45,206 nucleotides of DNA. Source: an uncultured Lachnospiraceae bacterium (GTDB lineage Bacteria > Bacillota > Clostridia > Lachnospirales > Lachnospiraceae). How positions within the stretch are numbered: position 1 is the stretch's first letter; every line of letters begins with the position of its first letter. The notes under the pieces are model-generated. The model saw only the letters and a list, made by a program, of their open reading frames with translations. It had not been told where the DNA came from and did not search any database. The translations under genes and the position numbers were made by a program. The stretch is from assembly GCA_910584915.1 (NCBI GenBank), contig CAJUDM010000018.1:47373-92578 (forward strand), read 5' to 3'. Shown piece after piece: positions 24,691 to 32,134 of the stretch.

Positions 24691-26607
24691 CTATTTGCCG
24701 GATCTGGCGAGTACATCCAGAAAGTCCTCCGGAGTCCGCACCGTCAAGATTTCCCGCACAGTGCTGCGGTTTAAGAGAGTGATCGCCAGAGGATCAAAGA
24801 TCGTATTGAAAAGCTGCCTGTCCGCCGGAGAAAAGCAGAGCATGATGATAAGCTGGATCGGCGAGGAGTCCCAGTCGATGGGCGTATCATTGATCAGAAT
24901 ATACATACAGGAATTGGCCTCCTGCATTTTCACAGTGTGTGGGATCGCAAAATTCTGGATCACGGTGGAGGAGAGAGCTTCCCGCTCGAGGATGCGCTTT
25001 TCAAAGTCCTCCTGGCAATAGCCGTTTTTGTAGAGTTTGTTGCACATATAGTGTATGGCTTCCTCCTTGGTGAGCGGCCTGTCGATATGTTCCACAAACT
25101 GGGGAAACAGGAGTTTATGGAGTTCCTGATAGAAGGTATTGATTTTTTTCGCCTCCTTGAGCTGTGTGATCGTGCGTTCAATGATCCCGGCATCGGCAGA
25201 TGTCAAAAACGGATTGATAGTAATGCTGGGCATGCCGACAGCGCCCTGTAGCGGGATCGTGGAGAGGACCAGGTCGGCATCGGCGAGTGACTCCGAAAGC
25301 TGCAGTTCGTTGGAGGTGATGTTGGTGATCAGGATGTCGTCGCGGAACCGCTCCATCAGCTTCTGTTTCAGGGTGGTTCTCATATCATAGTAGGCAGGAC
25401 AGTTCAGGATGATCCTGATATGGGTCCTGGAGGCCTGCTGTTCTTCCAAAAAATTGCCGATGTGAAAAGCGATATAGGCAATCTCGTCATCGATGACGGG
25501 GGGGTAATCCGACCGGTCGTTCAGCACACTGCACAGACTGACGGCAGCGTCATAGATCAGCGGGCAGGAGGTTTTGATGGACTCGGTCAGGGGATTATGG
25601 TTATAGTGCCCTGTTTTCCGGCGCAGCAAAAGGCCTCTGACATGCAGGGCAAAACGGATGCGGAATTCTTCGGAATCCAGTGAGACGCCGTAGTCATCCT
25701 GCAGTTTGTCGAACATGGTATCCACCAGCGAGAGGCATTCCTGGCCCACATAGTCTGCCAGGTTGGATTCGTTGATATCATCTATCATCAGGGAGGTGAT
25801 GGAAGTATAGAGCAGAAAAGCAAAGTCTTCCAACTCCGCCCGGTGGAATGTGATCTCAAAGTAATCCTCGAATTTTGCGCACAGATCCCGGGAGAGATCG
25901 TAGATATAGTCAGGCAGCAGGGGCAGTACATTGCTGTAGGCAAAATCAGTATGAGGCTTTAAATGCCGGTCCACGGCGATCGTAATGTGCAGCACCACAT
26001 TGAAAAGCGCGAAGTCGTTGATAAAATATTTGTGCTCAAACAGTATTAAATTTACGGTTTCTATGATATAATCAATATCAATCTCATCGAATGAATCCTG
26101 CAGGGCCTCCATATTGAAGAAGGAGAACCGGGATTCATCAAAGATAATGGAACTGAGCATGCGGCGCCTGTTGCGTTCTTCTCCCCTGACTTCCACGTTG
26201 TCGCCTGATGCGGCAAGGATCAGGTTATACTGTTCAAACATACGTTTTGTTCGCTTCATAACAGTGCGGAGTGTGGACATACTAATGTAGAGTTCATCGC
26301 AGAGATCGAAGAGCGAGAGCGTTTCCGGTGAGCGCAGCAGGCGGATGGCAACGTAGGAAGACATCTCCTTGTTGGTCTGGGGAATATGCTGGGATGTTTC
26401 GTTCAGCAGTTTGGCTGCCATCTCTCTGTCTATGCGGTATCCGCTGCCGGACGACTCGATCAGGGACGCACAGATGCTGTTCAGATCGGATATGTAGTTT
26501 TTTATGGTTCTGACGGAGACGCCCATCTGGTCAGACAGAGAAGCTGCTGTCACCCAGCTTTTCTGTTCCATCAGAAGCTTTGTTATCTGAGTGTATTTTT
26601 GTTCCAT
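24691..26607 (-). CDS. BglG/MtlR-family PRD-containing transcriptional regulator with EIIB/EIIA domains
   Basis: The 638-aa protein is ordered as two N-terminal helix-turn-helix segments (about 1-160), PRD1 with VVLHITIAVDRHLK, PRD2 with IRFALHVRGLLLRR and YIAFHIGNFLEE, an EIIB-like domain (RIILNCPAYYDM) and an EIIA domain (about 500-636) with the histidine of FAIPHTVKM. PTS components phosphorylate such histidines to set activity. DNA-binding HTH domains rather than a CAT RNA-binding domain mark it as a DNA-binding activator. Convergent placement after the ula-type genes makes it their likely regulator. The ATG lacks a ribosome site (see promoter). Confidence 0.9.
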   Translation of the reverse strand: MEQKYTQITKLLMEQKSWVTAASLSDQMGVSVRTIKNYISDLNSICASLIESSGSGYRIDREMAAKLLNETSQHIPQTNKEMSSYVAIRLLRSPETLSLFDLCDELYISMSTLRTVMKRTKRMFEQYNLILAASGDNVEVRGEERNRRRMLSSIIFDESRFSFFNMEALQDSFDEIDIDYIIETVNLILFEHKYFINDFALFNVVLHITIAVDRHLKPHTDFAYSNVLPLLPDYIYDLSRDLCAKFEDYFEITFHRAELEDFAFLLYTSITSLMIDDINESNLADYVGQECLSLVDTMFDKLQDDYGVSLDSEEFRIRFALHVRGLLLRRKTGHYNHNPLTESIKTSCPLIYDAAVSLCSVLNDRSDYPPVIDDEIAYIAFHIGNFLEEQQASRTHIRIILNCPAYYDMRTTLKQKLMERFRDDILITNITSNELQLSESLADADLVLSTIPLQGAVGMPSITINPFLTSADAGIIERTITQLKEAKKINTFYQELHKLLFPQFVEHIDRPLTKEEAIHYMCNKLYKNGYCQEDFEKRILEREALSSTVIQNFAIPHTVKMQEANSCMYILINDTPIDWDSSPIQLIIMLCFSPADRQLFNTIFDPLAITLLNRSTVREILTVRTPEDFLDVLARSGK

Positions 26608-26614
26608 GTGACTT

Positions 26615-26642
26615 ATTATACTATATGCGGATTGGCGGACAA
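26615..26642 (-). promoter_or_regulatory. Promoter of the PRD regulator, possibly giving leaderless mRNA
   Basis: On the minus strand TTGTCC (26637-26642), 16 bp, then perfect TATAAT (26615-26620). The ATG at 26607 is only 7 bp downstream of the -10, so the transcript would start at or within two bases of the start codon. No Shine-Dalgarno is present. Confidence 0.6.
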
Positions 26643-26753
26643 GTTATCTTTTGCACTGTGTCAGTGAAAATGATTGCCTGTCGGATCGTTTATAAATTTA
26701 GTATATTATATATCAAAGATAAAGAATAAGGGTAAAATGAAAGGAGTAGGGAC

Positions 26754-28364
26754 ATGAGAGTATTGGCGGGGAAGGCGGCGTTCAAGGGCGTTGCGATCGG
26801 AAAGGTCAGAGAGTTCGGAGCAAAGGCTGTGGAAGTTGTGAAAACTTCCGTTTCTGATGCGGAGGCTGAGATCGCCCGGTTTGAGGCGGCGAAGGAGACT
26901 GCGTCCGCTCAGCTCGGCGCGCTGTATGAGAAGGCGGTCGTCGAGGTGGGCGAGGAGAATGCGGCAATCTTTGAGGTGCACCAGATGATGCTGGAGGATG
27001 AGGATTATCTGGACGGCATCAAGGGGATGATCCGGGATGAGCAGGTAAATGCGGAGTATGCCGTTTCCGTGACCGGGCAGAATTTTTCGGAAATTTTTGC
27101 GGGTATGGACGACGATTATATGAAGGAGCGCGCGGCGGATGTCAAGGATATCTCCGCGAGGGTTGTCAGAATCCTGGCAGGCGTGGAGGAAGGCGGCGCG
27201 GCTATGGATGAGCCTTCTATTTTGGTGGCGGAGGACCTGGCTCCGAGTGAGACATTGCAGCTTGACCGCAGCAAGGTGCTCGCCTTTGTGACAAGAAAGG
27301 GTTCCACCAACTCCCACACGGCGATCCTGGCGCGCACCATGAATATTCCGGCGCTTGTGATGGTATCGGAGGCGGAGCATGTGGACGGCCTGATGGGCAT
27401 CGTGGACGGCAAAGAGGGAAAGCTGATCGTAGAGCCGGATGAGGAGACGCTTAAAAGTTATCAGGATAAGCTGGAAGAGCAGAAGAAGGAGCAGGAGCTC
27501 TTGAACGCACTGAAGGGAAAACCCAGTGTGACGAAGGACGGCAGAAAGATCAATGTCTACGCGAATATCGGCGGCGTGGAGGATGTGGAGGCTGTGCTCG
27601 CCAACGATGCCGAGGGGATCGGGCTGTTCAGAAGTGAATTTTTATATCTGCAGAGCAATGATTATCCCACGGAGGAGGAGCAGTTTGAGGCGTACAAAGC
27701 GGTGGCGGAAAAGATGGGCGGTAAGCGCGTGATCATCCGCACGCTGGACATCGGCGCAGACAAGCAGATCGATTACTTCGGGCTCGACAAGGAGGAGAAT
27801 CCGGCGCTGGGCTACCGCGCGGTCAGGATCTGCCTGAACAAGAGGGAAGTGTTCAGGACACAGCTTCGCGCGCTGTGCAGGGCTTCCGCTTACGGCAGGA
27901 TCGCTATCATGGTCCCGATGATCATCTCCGTGTGGGAGGTGCAGACCGTGAAGGAGATCCTGGAAAGGATCAAGGAAGAGTTGAGAGAAGAGGGAAAGGA
28001 AGTCGGGGATATCGAGTTTGGTATTATGATCGAGACGCCGGCGTCCGTTATCATTGCCGATGAGCTGGCGAAGGAAGTGGACTTCTTCAGCATCGGGACG
28101 AACGATCTGACACAGTACACGCTGGCGATCGACCGTCAGAACGCGAAACTCGACATGTTCTACAATGCCCACCATCCGGCGATCCTGCGGATGATCAAGA
28201 TGGTGGTGGACGCAGCCCACAAGGAGGGTATCTGGGCAGGCATCTGCGGCGAGCTCGGTGCGGACACGACGCTGACCGAGGAGTTTGTGAATATGGGCCT
28301 CGATGAGCTTTCCGTATCGCCGGGGATGGTGCTGCCGGTGAGAAATAAAGTGGTAAACATGTAA
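26754..28364 (+). CDS. ptsI: Phosphoenolpyruvate-protein phosphotransferase (EI)
   Basis: The 536-aa EI takes phosphate from PEP and gives it to HPr. The active histidine is H188 in GSTNSHTAILAR. The C-terminal PEP-binding barrel shows GIGLFRSEFLYLQ, RTLDIGADKQ, NPALGYRAVRICL, GIMIETPASV and SIGTNDLTQYTLAIDR, with the Cys of GICGELG. It is slightly shorter than the usual 560-575. AAAGGAG precedes the ATG. It is separated from HPr by a 397-bp gap of palindromic elements, an unusual split for a normally compact pair. Confidence 0.95.
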   Translation: MRVLAGKAAFKGVAIGKVREFGAKAVEVVKTSVSDAEAEIARFEAAKETASAQLGALYEKAVVEVGEENAAIFEVHQMMLEDEDYLDGIKGMIRDEQVNAEYAVSVTGQNFSEIFAGMDDDYMKERAADVKDISARVVRILAGVEEGGAAMDEPSILVAEDLAPSETLQLDRSKVLAFVTRKGSTNSHTAILARTMNIPALVMVSEAEHVDGLMGIVDGKEGKLIVEPDEETLKSYQDKLEEQKKEQELLNALKGKPSVTKDGRKINVYANIGGVEDVEAVLANDAEGIGLFRSEFLYLQSNDYPTEEEQFEAYKAVAEKMGGKRVIIRTLDIGADKQIDYFGLDKEENPALGYRAVRICLNKREVFRTQLRALCRASAYGRIAIMVPMIISVWEVQTVKEILERIKEELREEGKEVGDIEFGIMIETPASVIIADELAKEVDFFSIGTNDLTQYTLAIDRQNAKLDMFYNAHHPAILRMIKMVVDAAHKEGIWAGICGELGADTTLTEEFVNMGLDELSVSPGMVLPVRNKVVNM

Positions 28365-28367
28365 CCG

Positions 28368-28500
28368 CACAGAGCCGGGCGGATTTGCTTTGGCATATGC
28401 GTCGGAATGCTTGCATTCCAGAGCAAATGCCGAAGCAAATACATTTGGCGAGAGCCAAACATCGAGAAAATGTGAAACATTTTCGAGATGCGGCTCTGTG
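28368..28500. repeat. Cloverleaf palindromic element between ptsI and ptsH
   Basis: A 133-bp sequence folds into a four-way junction. P1 is CACAGAGCCG/CGGCTCTGTG (28368-28377, 28491-28500). The P2 arm is ATTTGCTT/AAGCAAAT with inner GGCAT/ATGCC and GGAATGC-TT-GCATTCC. P3 is TTTGGC-GAGA-GCCAAA. P4 is CATC/GATG plus AAAATGT-GAA-ACATTTT. Almost every base is paired. There is no T run, so it is not a plain terminator. Confidence 0.85.
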
Positions 28501-28565
28501 AAGGAGCCGGAATACCGTTTTCAGCGGACGCTCCGGGAAGTATCTGCGTGTGAGGTATGTGGGTT

Positions 28566-28668
28566 CGGAGGCGGTAACGCTAAGCCTCCGCAGATCTGCT
28601 AGGGGCAAGTCATAAAAATCCATAACTCGCTTTGCTCAGATAGATGGATTTTTACGACTGGCGCAGAT
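28566..28668. repeat. Second palindromic element before ptsH
   Basis: First hairpin CGGAGGC/GCCTCCG (28566-28572, 28584-28590). Then a nested palindrome: ATCTGC/GCAGAT (28594-28599, 28663-28668) outside, AGTC/GACT, and an 11-bp perfect TAAAAATCCAT/ATGGATTTTTA (28613-28623, 28644-28654). The rest of the 28365-28761 gap holds the ptsH promoter and no gene. Confidence 0.75.
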
Positions 28669-28694
28669 AATCTGGGGACAGAGCAAGTACAGGC

Positions 28695-28723
28695 TTGACA
28701 GAAAAATATTTATATTTGATAAT
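28695..28723 (+). promoter_or_regulatory. Promoter of ptsH
   Basis: TTGACA (28695-28700), 17 bp, then GATAAT (28718-28723). It means HPr can be transcribed independently of ptsI. Confidence 0.8.
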
Positions 28724-28761
28724 GATAATAGGGATTAAAAATTGATAAGGAGGATTAAATC

Positions 28762-29019
28762 ATGAAGGAATTCAGTTACACGATTCAGGATGCATTGGGG
28801 ATCCATGCGCGTCCGGCGGGGCTTTTGGTGAAAGAGGCTGCGAAGTTTCCCTGTGATGTTACACTGAAATGCGGGGAGAAGAAGGGCAGCGCGAAGAAGA
28901 TTATGGCTGTTATGGCTATGGGCGTTAAGAAGGACATGGAAGTGACCGTTGTCTGTGAGGGGGACAAAGAGGACGAGGCTGCTGCGGCTTTAGAGGCGTT
29001 CTTCAAGGAGAATCTGTAA
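28762..29019 (+). CDS. ptsH: Phosphocarrier protein HPr with Lys at the Ser46 position
   Basis: The 85-aa HPr has active H15 in ALGIHARPAG. Aligning with B. subtilis HPr without gaps, the regulatory Ser46 of LKSIMGVMSLG is replaced by K46 (SAKKIMAVMAMG). The only nearby serine is S43. HPr kinase therefore may not be able to modify it at this site, and CcpA co-repressor function would be lost or altered. AAGGAGG precedes the ATG. The next gene starts 2 bp after its stop. Confidence 0.93.
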   Translation: MKEFSYTIQDALGIHARPAGLLVKEAAKFPCDVTLKCGEKKGSAKKIMAVMAMGVKKDMEVTVVCEGDKEDEAAAALEAFFKENL

Positions 29020-29021
29020 GC

Positions 29022-29843
29022 TTGAGCAGTAAAAAAATGGTATTTCTGGATATTGACGGGACTCTTTTACATGAGGGACAACCTGTTTCCGAGAAAACGG
29101 CTAAGGCGCTTTCGCAGGCGAAGGATAACGGACATTTTTTGTGCATCTGTACCGGCAGGGCATACTCTGAGACACCGGATGAGATGAAGAAATTTGACGG
29201 TGTGATCAGCGCGGCGGGCGCCTGTGTCATGTGGAAAAAAGAGGTTTTGCTGGCGGAATATTTCTCAGATGAGGAAAAGAAGCTGGTGGCAGATCTGCTC
29301 GAGGCGGCAGGAGCCGTCTACATTATGGAAGGCTTTTCGGACCTCTATATGGATCAGGAGATCAGGGAGCGCTTTTTTAAGCAGATGGAGGGCTTTGAGG
29401 AGAGGGAGAAGTTTCTTCTCAGCTTCTTTATAAAAACCCTTCCCTGCACTTCCACGCAGGAGATGAAGAAGGTACATAAGTGTTCCTTTTTCTATGCGGA
29501 AAAAGACAATGAGTGGTTAAAAGAGAAACTGAGACAATGGGATATGAGCGTGACAACATTCAGTCAGGCGGATACCAGAGGAAACAGCGGCGAGATCACA
29601 AAGACAGCATTTACGAAGGGGACGGCTCTTAAGTATCTCAGCGGTTATCTGGGCATTCCGACGGAGGATACGATAGCCATAGGCGACAGCGAGAATGATC
29701 TCGAGATGCTGCGTGCCGCGGGTGTCGGCATCGCGATGGGAAATGCATCGGACTATGTGAAGCAGGCGGCGGATGATGTCACAAAGTCAGTCACGGAGGA
29801 CGGCGTTTATCACGCGTTCCGAAAGTATGGGCTGATCGGGTAA
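29022..29843 (+). CDS. Cof-type HAD sugar phosphatase
   Basis: The protein has HAD motif I VFLDIDGTLL, ICTGR as motif II region, a C2-type cap, a KGTALKYLSGYLGI segment and motif IV IAIGDSENDLEMLRAAG, then GIAMGNA. TTG 29022 (273 aa) is favoured because AAGGAG lies 11 bases upstream inside ptsH; ATG 29037 has no ribosome site but cannot be excluded. The family dephosphorylates sugar phosphates or pyridoxal phosphate. Its position after ptsH suggests relief of sugar-phosphate stress, an inference. Confidence 0.88.
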   Translation: MSSKKMVFLDIDGTLLHEGQPVSEKTAKALSQAKDNGHFLCICTGRAYSETPDEMKKFDGVISAAGACVMWKKEVLLAEYFSDEEKKLVADLLEAAGAVYIMEGFSDLYMDQEIRERFFKQMEGFEEREKFLLSFFIKTLPCTSTQEMKKVHKCSFFYAEKDNEWLKEKLRQWDMSVTTFSQADTRGNSGEITKTAFTKGTALKYLSGYLGIPTEDTIAIGDSENDLEMLRAAGVGIAMGNASDYVKQAADDVTKSVTEDGVYHAFRKYGLIG

Positions 29844-29883
29844 GATTGAATAAGGATAATTAAAATTGACAGGGGCGGGGATC

Positions 29884-29966
29884 TTTGCCACAGCGGCTGA
29901 GGTCCCTGTTTTTGTGGCAAACTGACATTTTCACTCCGGCGGTGAAAAAGTCGGTTTGCTTTTTTA
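29884..29966 (+). promoter_or_regulatory. Possible attenuator upstream of the cellobiose-type PTS operon
   Basis: A hairpin AACTGACATTTTCAC (29920-29934) with GTGAAAAAGTCGGTT (29942-29956) is followed by GCTTTTTT, a good intrinsic terminator. Just upstream, TTTGCCACA (29884-29892) pairs with TGTGGCAAA (29913-29921), overlapping the terminator by two bases. The two could be alternative structures, or the first may simply end the HPr-Cof transcript. Confidence 0.6.
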
Positions 29967-30015
29967 TTTCAGGAAAAATACAATGGGCTTATCAAATAAA
30001 TTGGAGGTGCGGGAA

Positions 30016-30333
30016 ATGGCTGAGCACAATGTATTACTGGTATGCGGCTCCGGAGCGAGCAGCGGATTTATGGCGGCAAATATCAGAAAGGCTGCCGCGG
30101 CGAGAGGGATCAAGATGAGTGTGACTGCGAGGAGCGAGTCCGAGGTCCTGAACTATGTGGAGGATATCGATTGCCTGATGGTGGGGCCTCACCTTGCGAC
30201 AGTGATCCCTTCCCTGGAGGAGGACTGTGAGGGGTATGATATCAAGATCGCGCTGATCGACAAGGAGGCTTACGCGAAGCTGAACGGCGATATGGCGTTG
30301 GATCAGATCCTGGAACTGTTCGGGGAGAAGTGA
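30016..30333 (+). CDS. celA: PTS EIIB, lactose/cellobiose family
   Basis: The 105-aa protein has active cysteine C10 in LLVCGSGASSGFMA, and LMVGPHLATVIP typical of the family. ATG 30016 follows GGAGGTG; a longer reading from 29956 would run through the terminator-like hairpin. It starts the IIB-IIC-IIA set for a beta-glucoside such as cellobiose. Confidence 0.92.
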   Translation: MAEHNVLLVCGSGASSGFMAANIRKAAAARGIKMSVTARSESEVLNYVEDIDCLMVGPHLATVIPSLEEDCEGYDIKIALIDKEAYAKLNGDMALDQILELFGEK

Positions 30334-30377
30334 GCAGTAAAGAAAGTATAGTGAGACAAGAAAGGAGATAAGTACAA

Positions 30378-31649
30378 ATGCAAAAATTGATTAGCTGGCT
30401 GGAAAACAGCTTTGCTCCTAAAATGAATAAGATCAGCAATATGATCTGGATTGTGACGATCAAGGACTCGGTATTGCAGATTCTGCCCTTTATCTTCCTG
30501 GGTTCCATTTTCTGTTGTCTGGCGATCATCGAGGACTATGTGGCGCTGCCGTTTTCCTTCTGGACGCCGTTTGGATGGACGATGGGTAAGGTATCGCTCC
30601 TTGTGGCGTTTTTGATCCCTTTTAACTACTGCGAGAAAAAACGTTTCAGAAAACAGCGTCTGCTTGCAGGACTTTCAGGACTTTTATTGTTTTTGATTGT
30701 GATAACGCCTATCGTGGAGGCAGAAGGCGAAGCAGGTTTCGGAAGTTCGGCTCTGGGTGCGGGCGGCATGTTCTGTGCAATGATAACAGGTGTTATAACA
30801 GGGCTTATCATGGGGGCCTTTGCAAAGTTCTCTTTCTTCAAAGAGGATTCCGCGATTCCCGATTTTGTTCGTCAGTGGTTTGACGCTCTTCTGCCGGTCG
30901 GTCTTGTCATTGTACTCGGCTGGGTAGTCGTACTGATCATGAAAGTGAACCTCTACAATATTATTCTGAGCATCTTCATGCCGCTGCAGGGCTTTTTGCA
31001 GACCTGGTACGGATTTACGCTCTTTATGTTCTTTATCTGCTTTATCTATTCCATGGGTATTTCAAGCTGGGTGCTGACGCCGGTGAGTGAACCTGTGAAG
31101 CTGGCAGCCATCGTGGCAAATCTGGAGCTGATTGCAGCAGGTACCGCAACGGCAGCAGGTATGAATATTTTTACGGAGGGCCTTGTCTTCTGTACATACA
31201 TGTGGGTGGGAGGTATCGGCTGTACGCTGCCTCTGGTAGTTATGATGATACTTTCTAAGTCAAAGGAGTTGAAATCCCTCGGAAGAGCCTGCCTTGTGCC
31301 CGGCATCTTCAATATCAATGAGCCGGTTATCTTTGGTTGTTTCGCATGGAACCCCTATCTGATGGTTCCGATGTGGCTGCAGGGTATTATCATGTCGCTG
31401 TTGACATGGGTTGGCACAAAGGTTATCAAGTTTGCGCCGTTCCCGGATGTGCAGTTTGAGCTTTGGTACTGCCCGTACCCGATCTCCACATGGATCAGCA
31501 CGAGGAGCTTCAGAGCGATCATTTTCCTGATCATCTCCGTGGCGGTATCCACACTGATCTGGTATCCGTTCTTCAAGGCATATGAGGCAAACGAGCTGAA
31601 GAAGGAAGCGGGAGATGTGAAGGCGGCAAAAAAGGCTGAGGCTAAATAA
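30378..31649 (+). CDS. celB: PTS EIIC, lactose/cellobiose family
   Basis: The 423-aa permease has about ten membrane spans and the family blocks NKISNMIWIVTIKDSVLQILPF at the N terminus and PGIFNINEPVIFGCFAWNPYLMVP, whose Asn-Glu-Pro is conserved for sugar binding. AAAGGAG precedes the ATG. The C-terminal tail is Lys/Ala-rich. It works with the IIB upstream and IIA downstream. Confidence 0.93.
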   Translation: MQKLISWLENSFAPKMNKISNMIWIVTIKDSVLQILPFIFLGSIFCCLAIIEDYVALPFSFWTPFGWTMGKVSLLVAFLIPFNYCEKKRFRKQRLLAGLSGLLLFLIVITPIVEAEGEAGFGSSALGAGGMFCAMITGVITGLIMGAFAKFSFFKEDSAIPDFVRQWFDALLPVGLVIVLGWVVVLIMKVNLYNIILSIFMPLQGFLQTWYGFTLFMFFICFIYSMGISSWVLTPVSEPVKLAAIVANLELIAAGTATAAGMNIFTEGLVFCTYMWVGGIGCTLPLVVMMILSKSKELKSLGRACLVPGIFNINEPVIFGCFAWNPYLMVPMWLQGIIMSLLTWVGTKVIKFAPFPDVQFELWYCPYPISTWISTRSFRAIIFLIISVAVSTLIWYPFFKAYEANELKKEAGDVKAAKKAEAK

Positions 31650-31677
31650 ATCTGTTAAAAGAGGATGAGGTGGTTTT

Positions 31678-32013
31678 ATGAATGAAACAACAGTAGAAAA
31701 TGCCATGCAGATCATTATGCACGCGGGAGATGCGAGAAATTGCTGTCAGGCGGCGCTTTTGGCGATTGCGGGCGGCGATATGGCGGGCGCGCAGGAGCAT
31801 TTGAAAGAGGCGGATGCAAAGATAGCGGAAGCCCATCACATTCAGACGGACTGCATCCAGGGCGCGATCGCGGGGGAGGATTTTGAGTACAATGTCCTGT
31901 TCGCCCATGCCCAGGATACCCTGATGACGATCTACAGCGAGATCATGATCGCGAAACAGATGTGCAATATCTTTGCATCCTATGATGAGAGGCTGAAAAA
32001 ATTAGAAGGATAA
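31678..32013 (+). CDS. celC: PTS EIIA, lactose/cellobiose family
   Basis: The 111-aa, all-helical, trimeric IIA has the phospho-acceptor histidine (probably H53) in AEAHHIQTD and the signature FAHAQDTLMT near residue 80. GATGAGGTGG precedes the ATG. It passes phosphate from HPr to the EIIB at 30016. Confidence 0.92.
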   Translation: MNETTVENAMQIIMHAGDARNCCQAALLAIAGGDMAGAQEHLKEADAKIAEAHHIQTDCIQGAIAGEDFEYNVLFAHAQDTLMTIYSEIMIAKQMCNIFASYDERLKKLEG

Positions 32014-32027
32014 AGTTAAGATAAGGA

Positions 32028-32126
32028 CAGATGCGGAACTGGAATAGACCGAGCTGAAGGCGAGGGATACGAACAAAAAGCGGAGCGTTTGTGAGTCGGG
32101 ACAGACGCAGAACTGAAATCAGGAGG
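32028..32126 (+). repeat. Intergenic repeat, family copy G (second-type)
   Basis: AGATGCGGAACTGGAATAG (32029-32047) matches the tail of copy A, followed by ACCGAGCTG, GCGAGGGATA and ACAAAAAGCG-GA-GCGTTTGT, homologous to 18241-18290. It ends GCAGAACTGAAATCAGGAGG, giving the ribosome site of the GH1 gene. Confidence 0.75.
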
Positions 32127-32134
32127 AATAAGAA

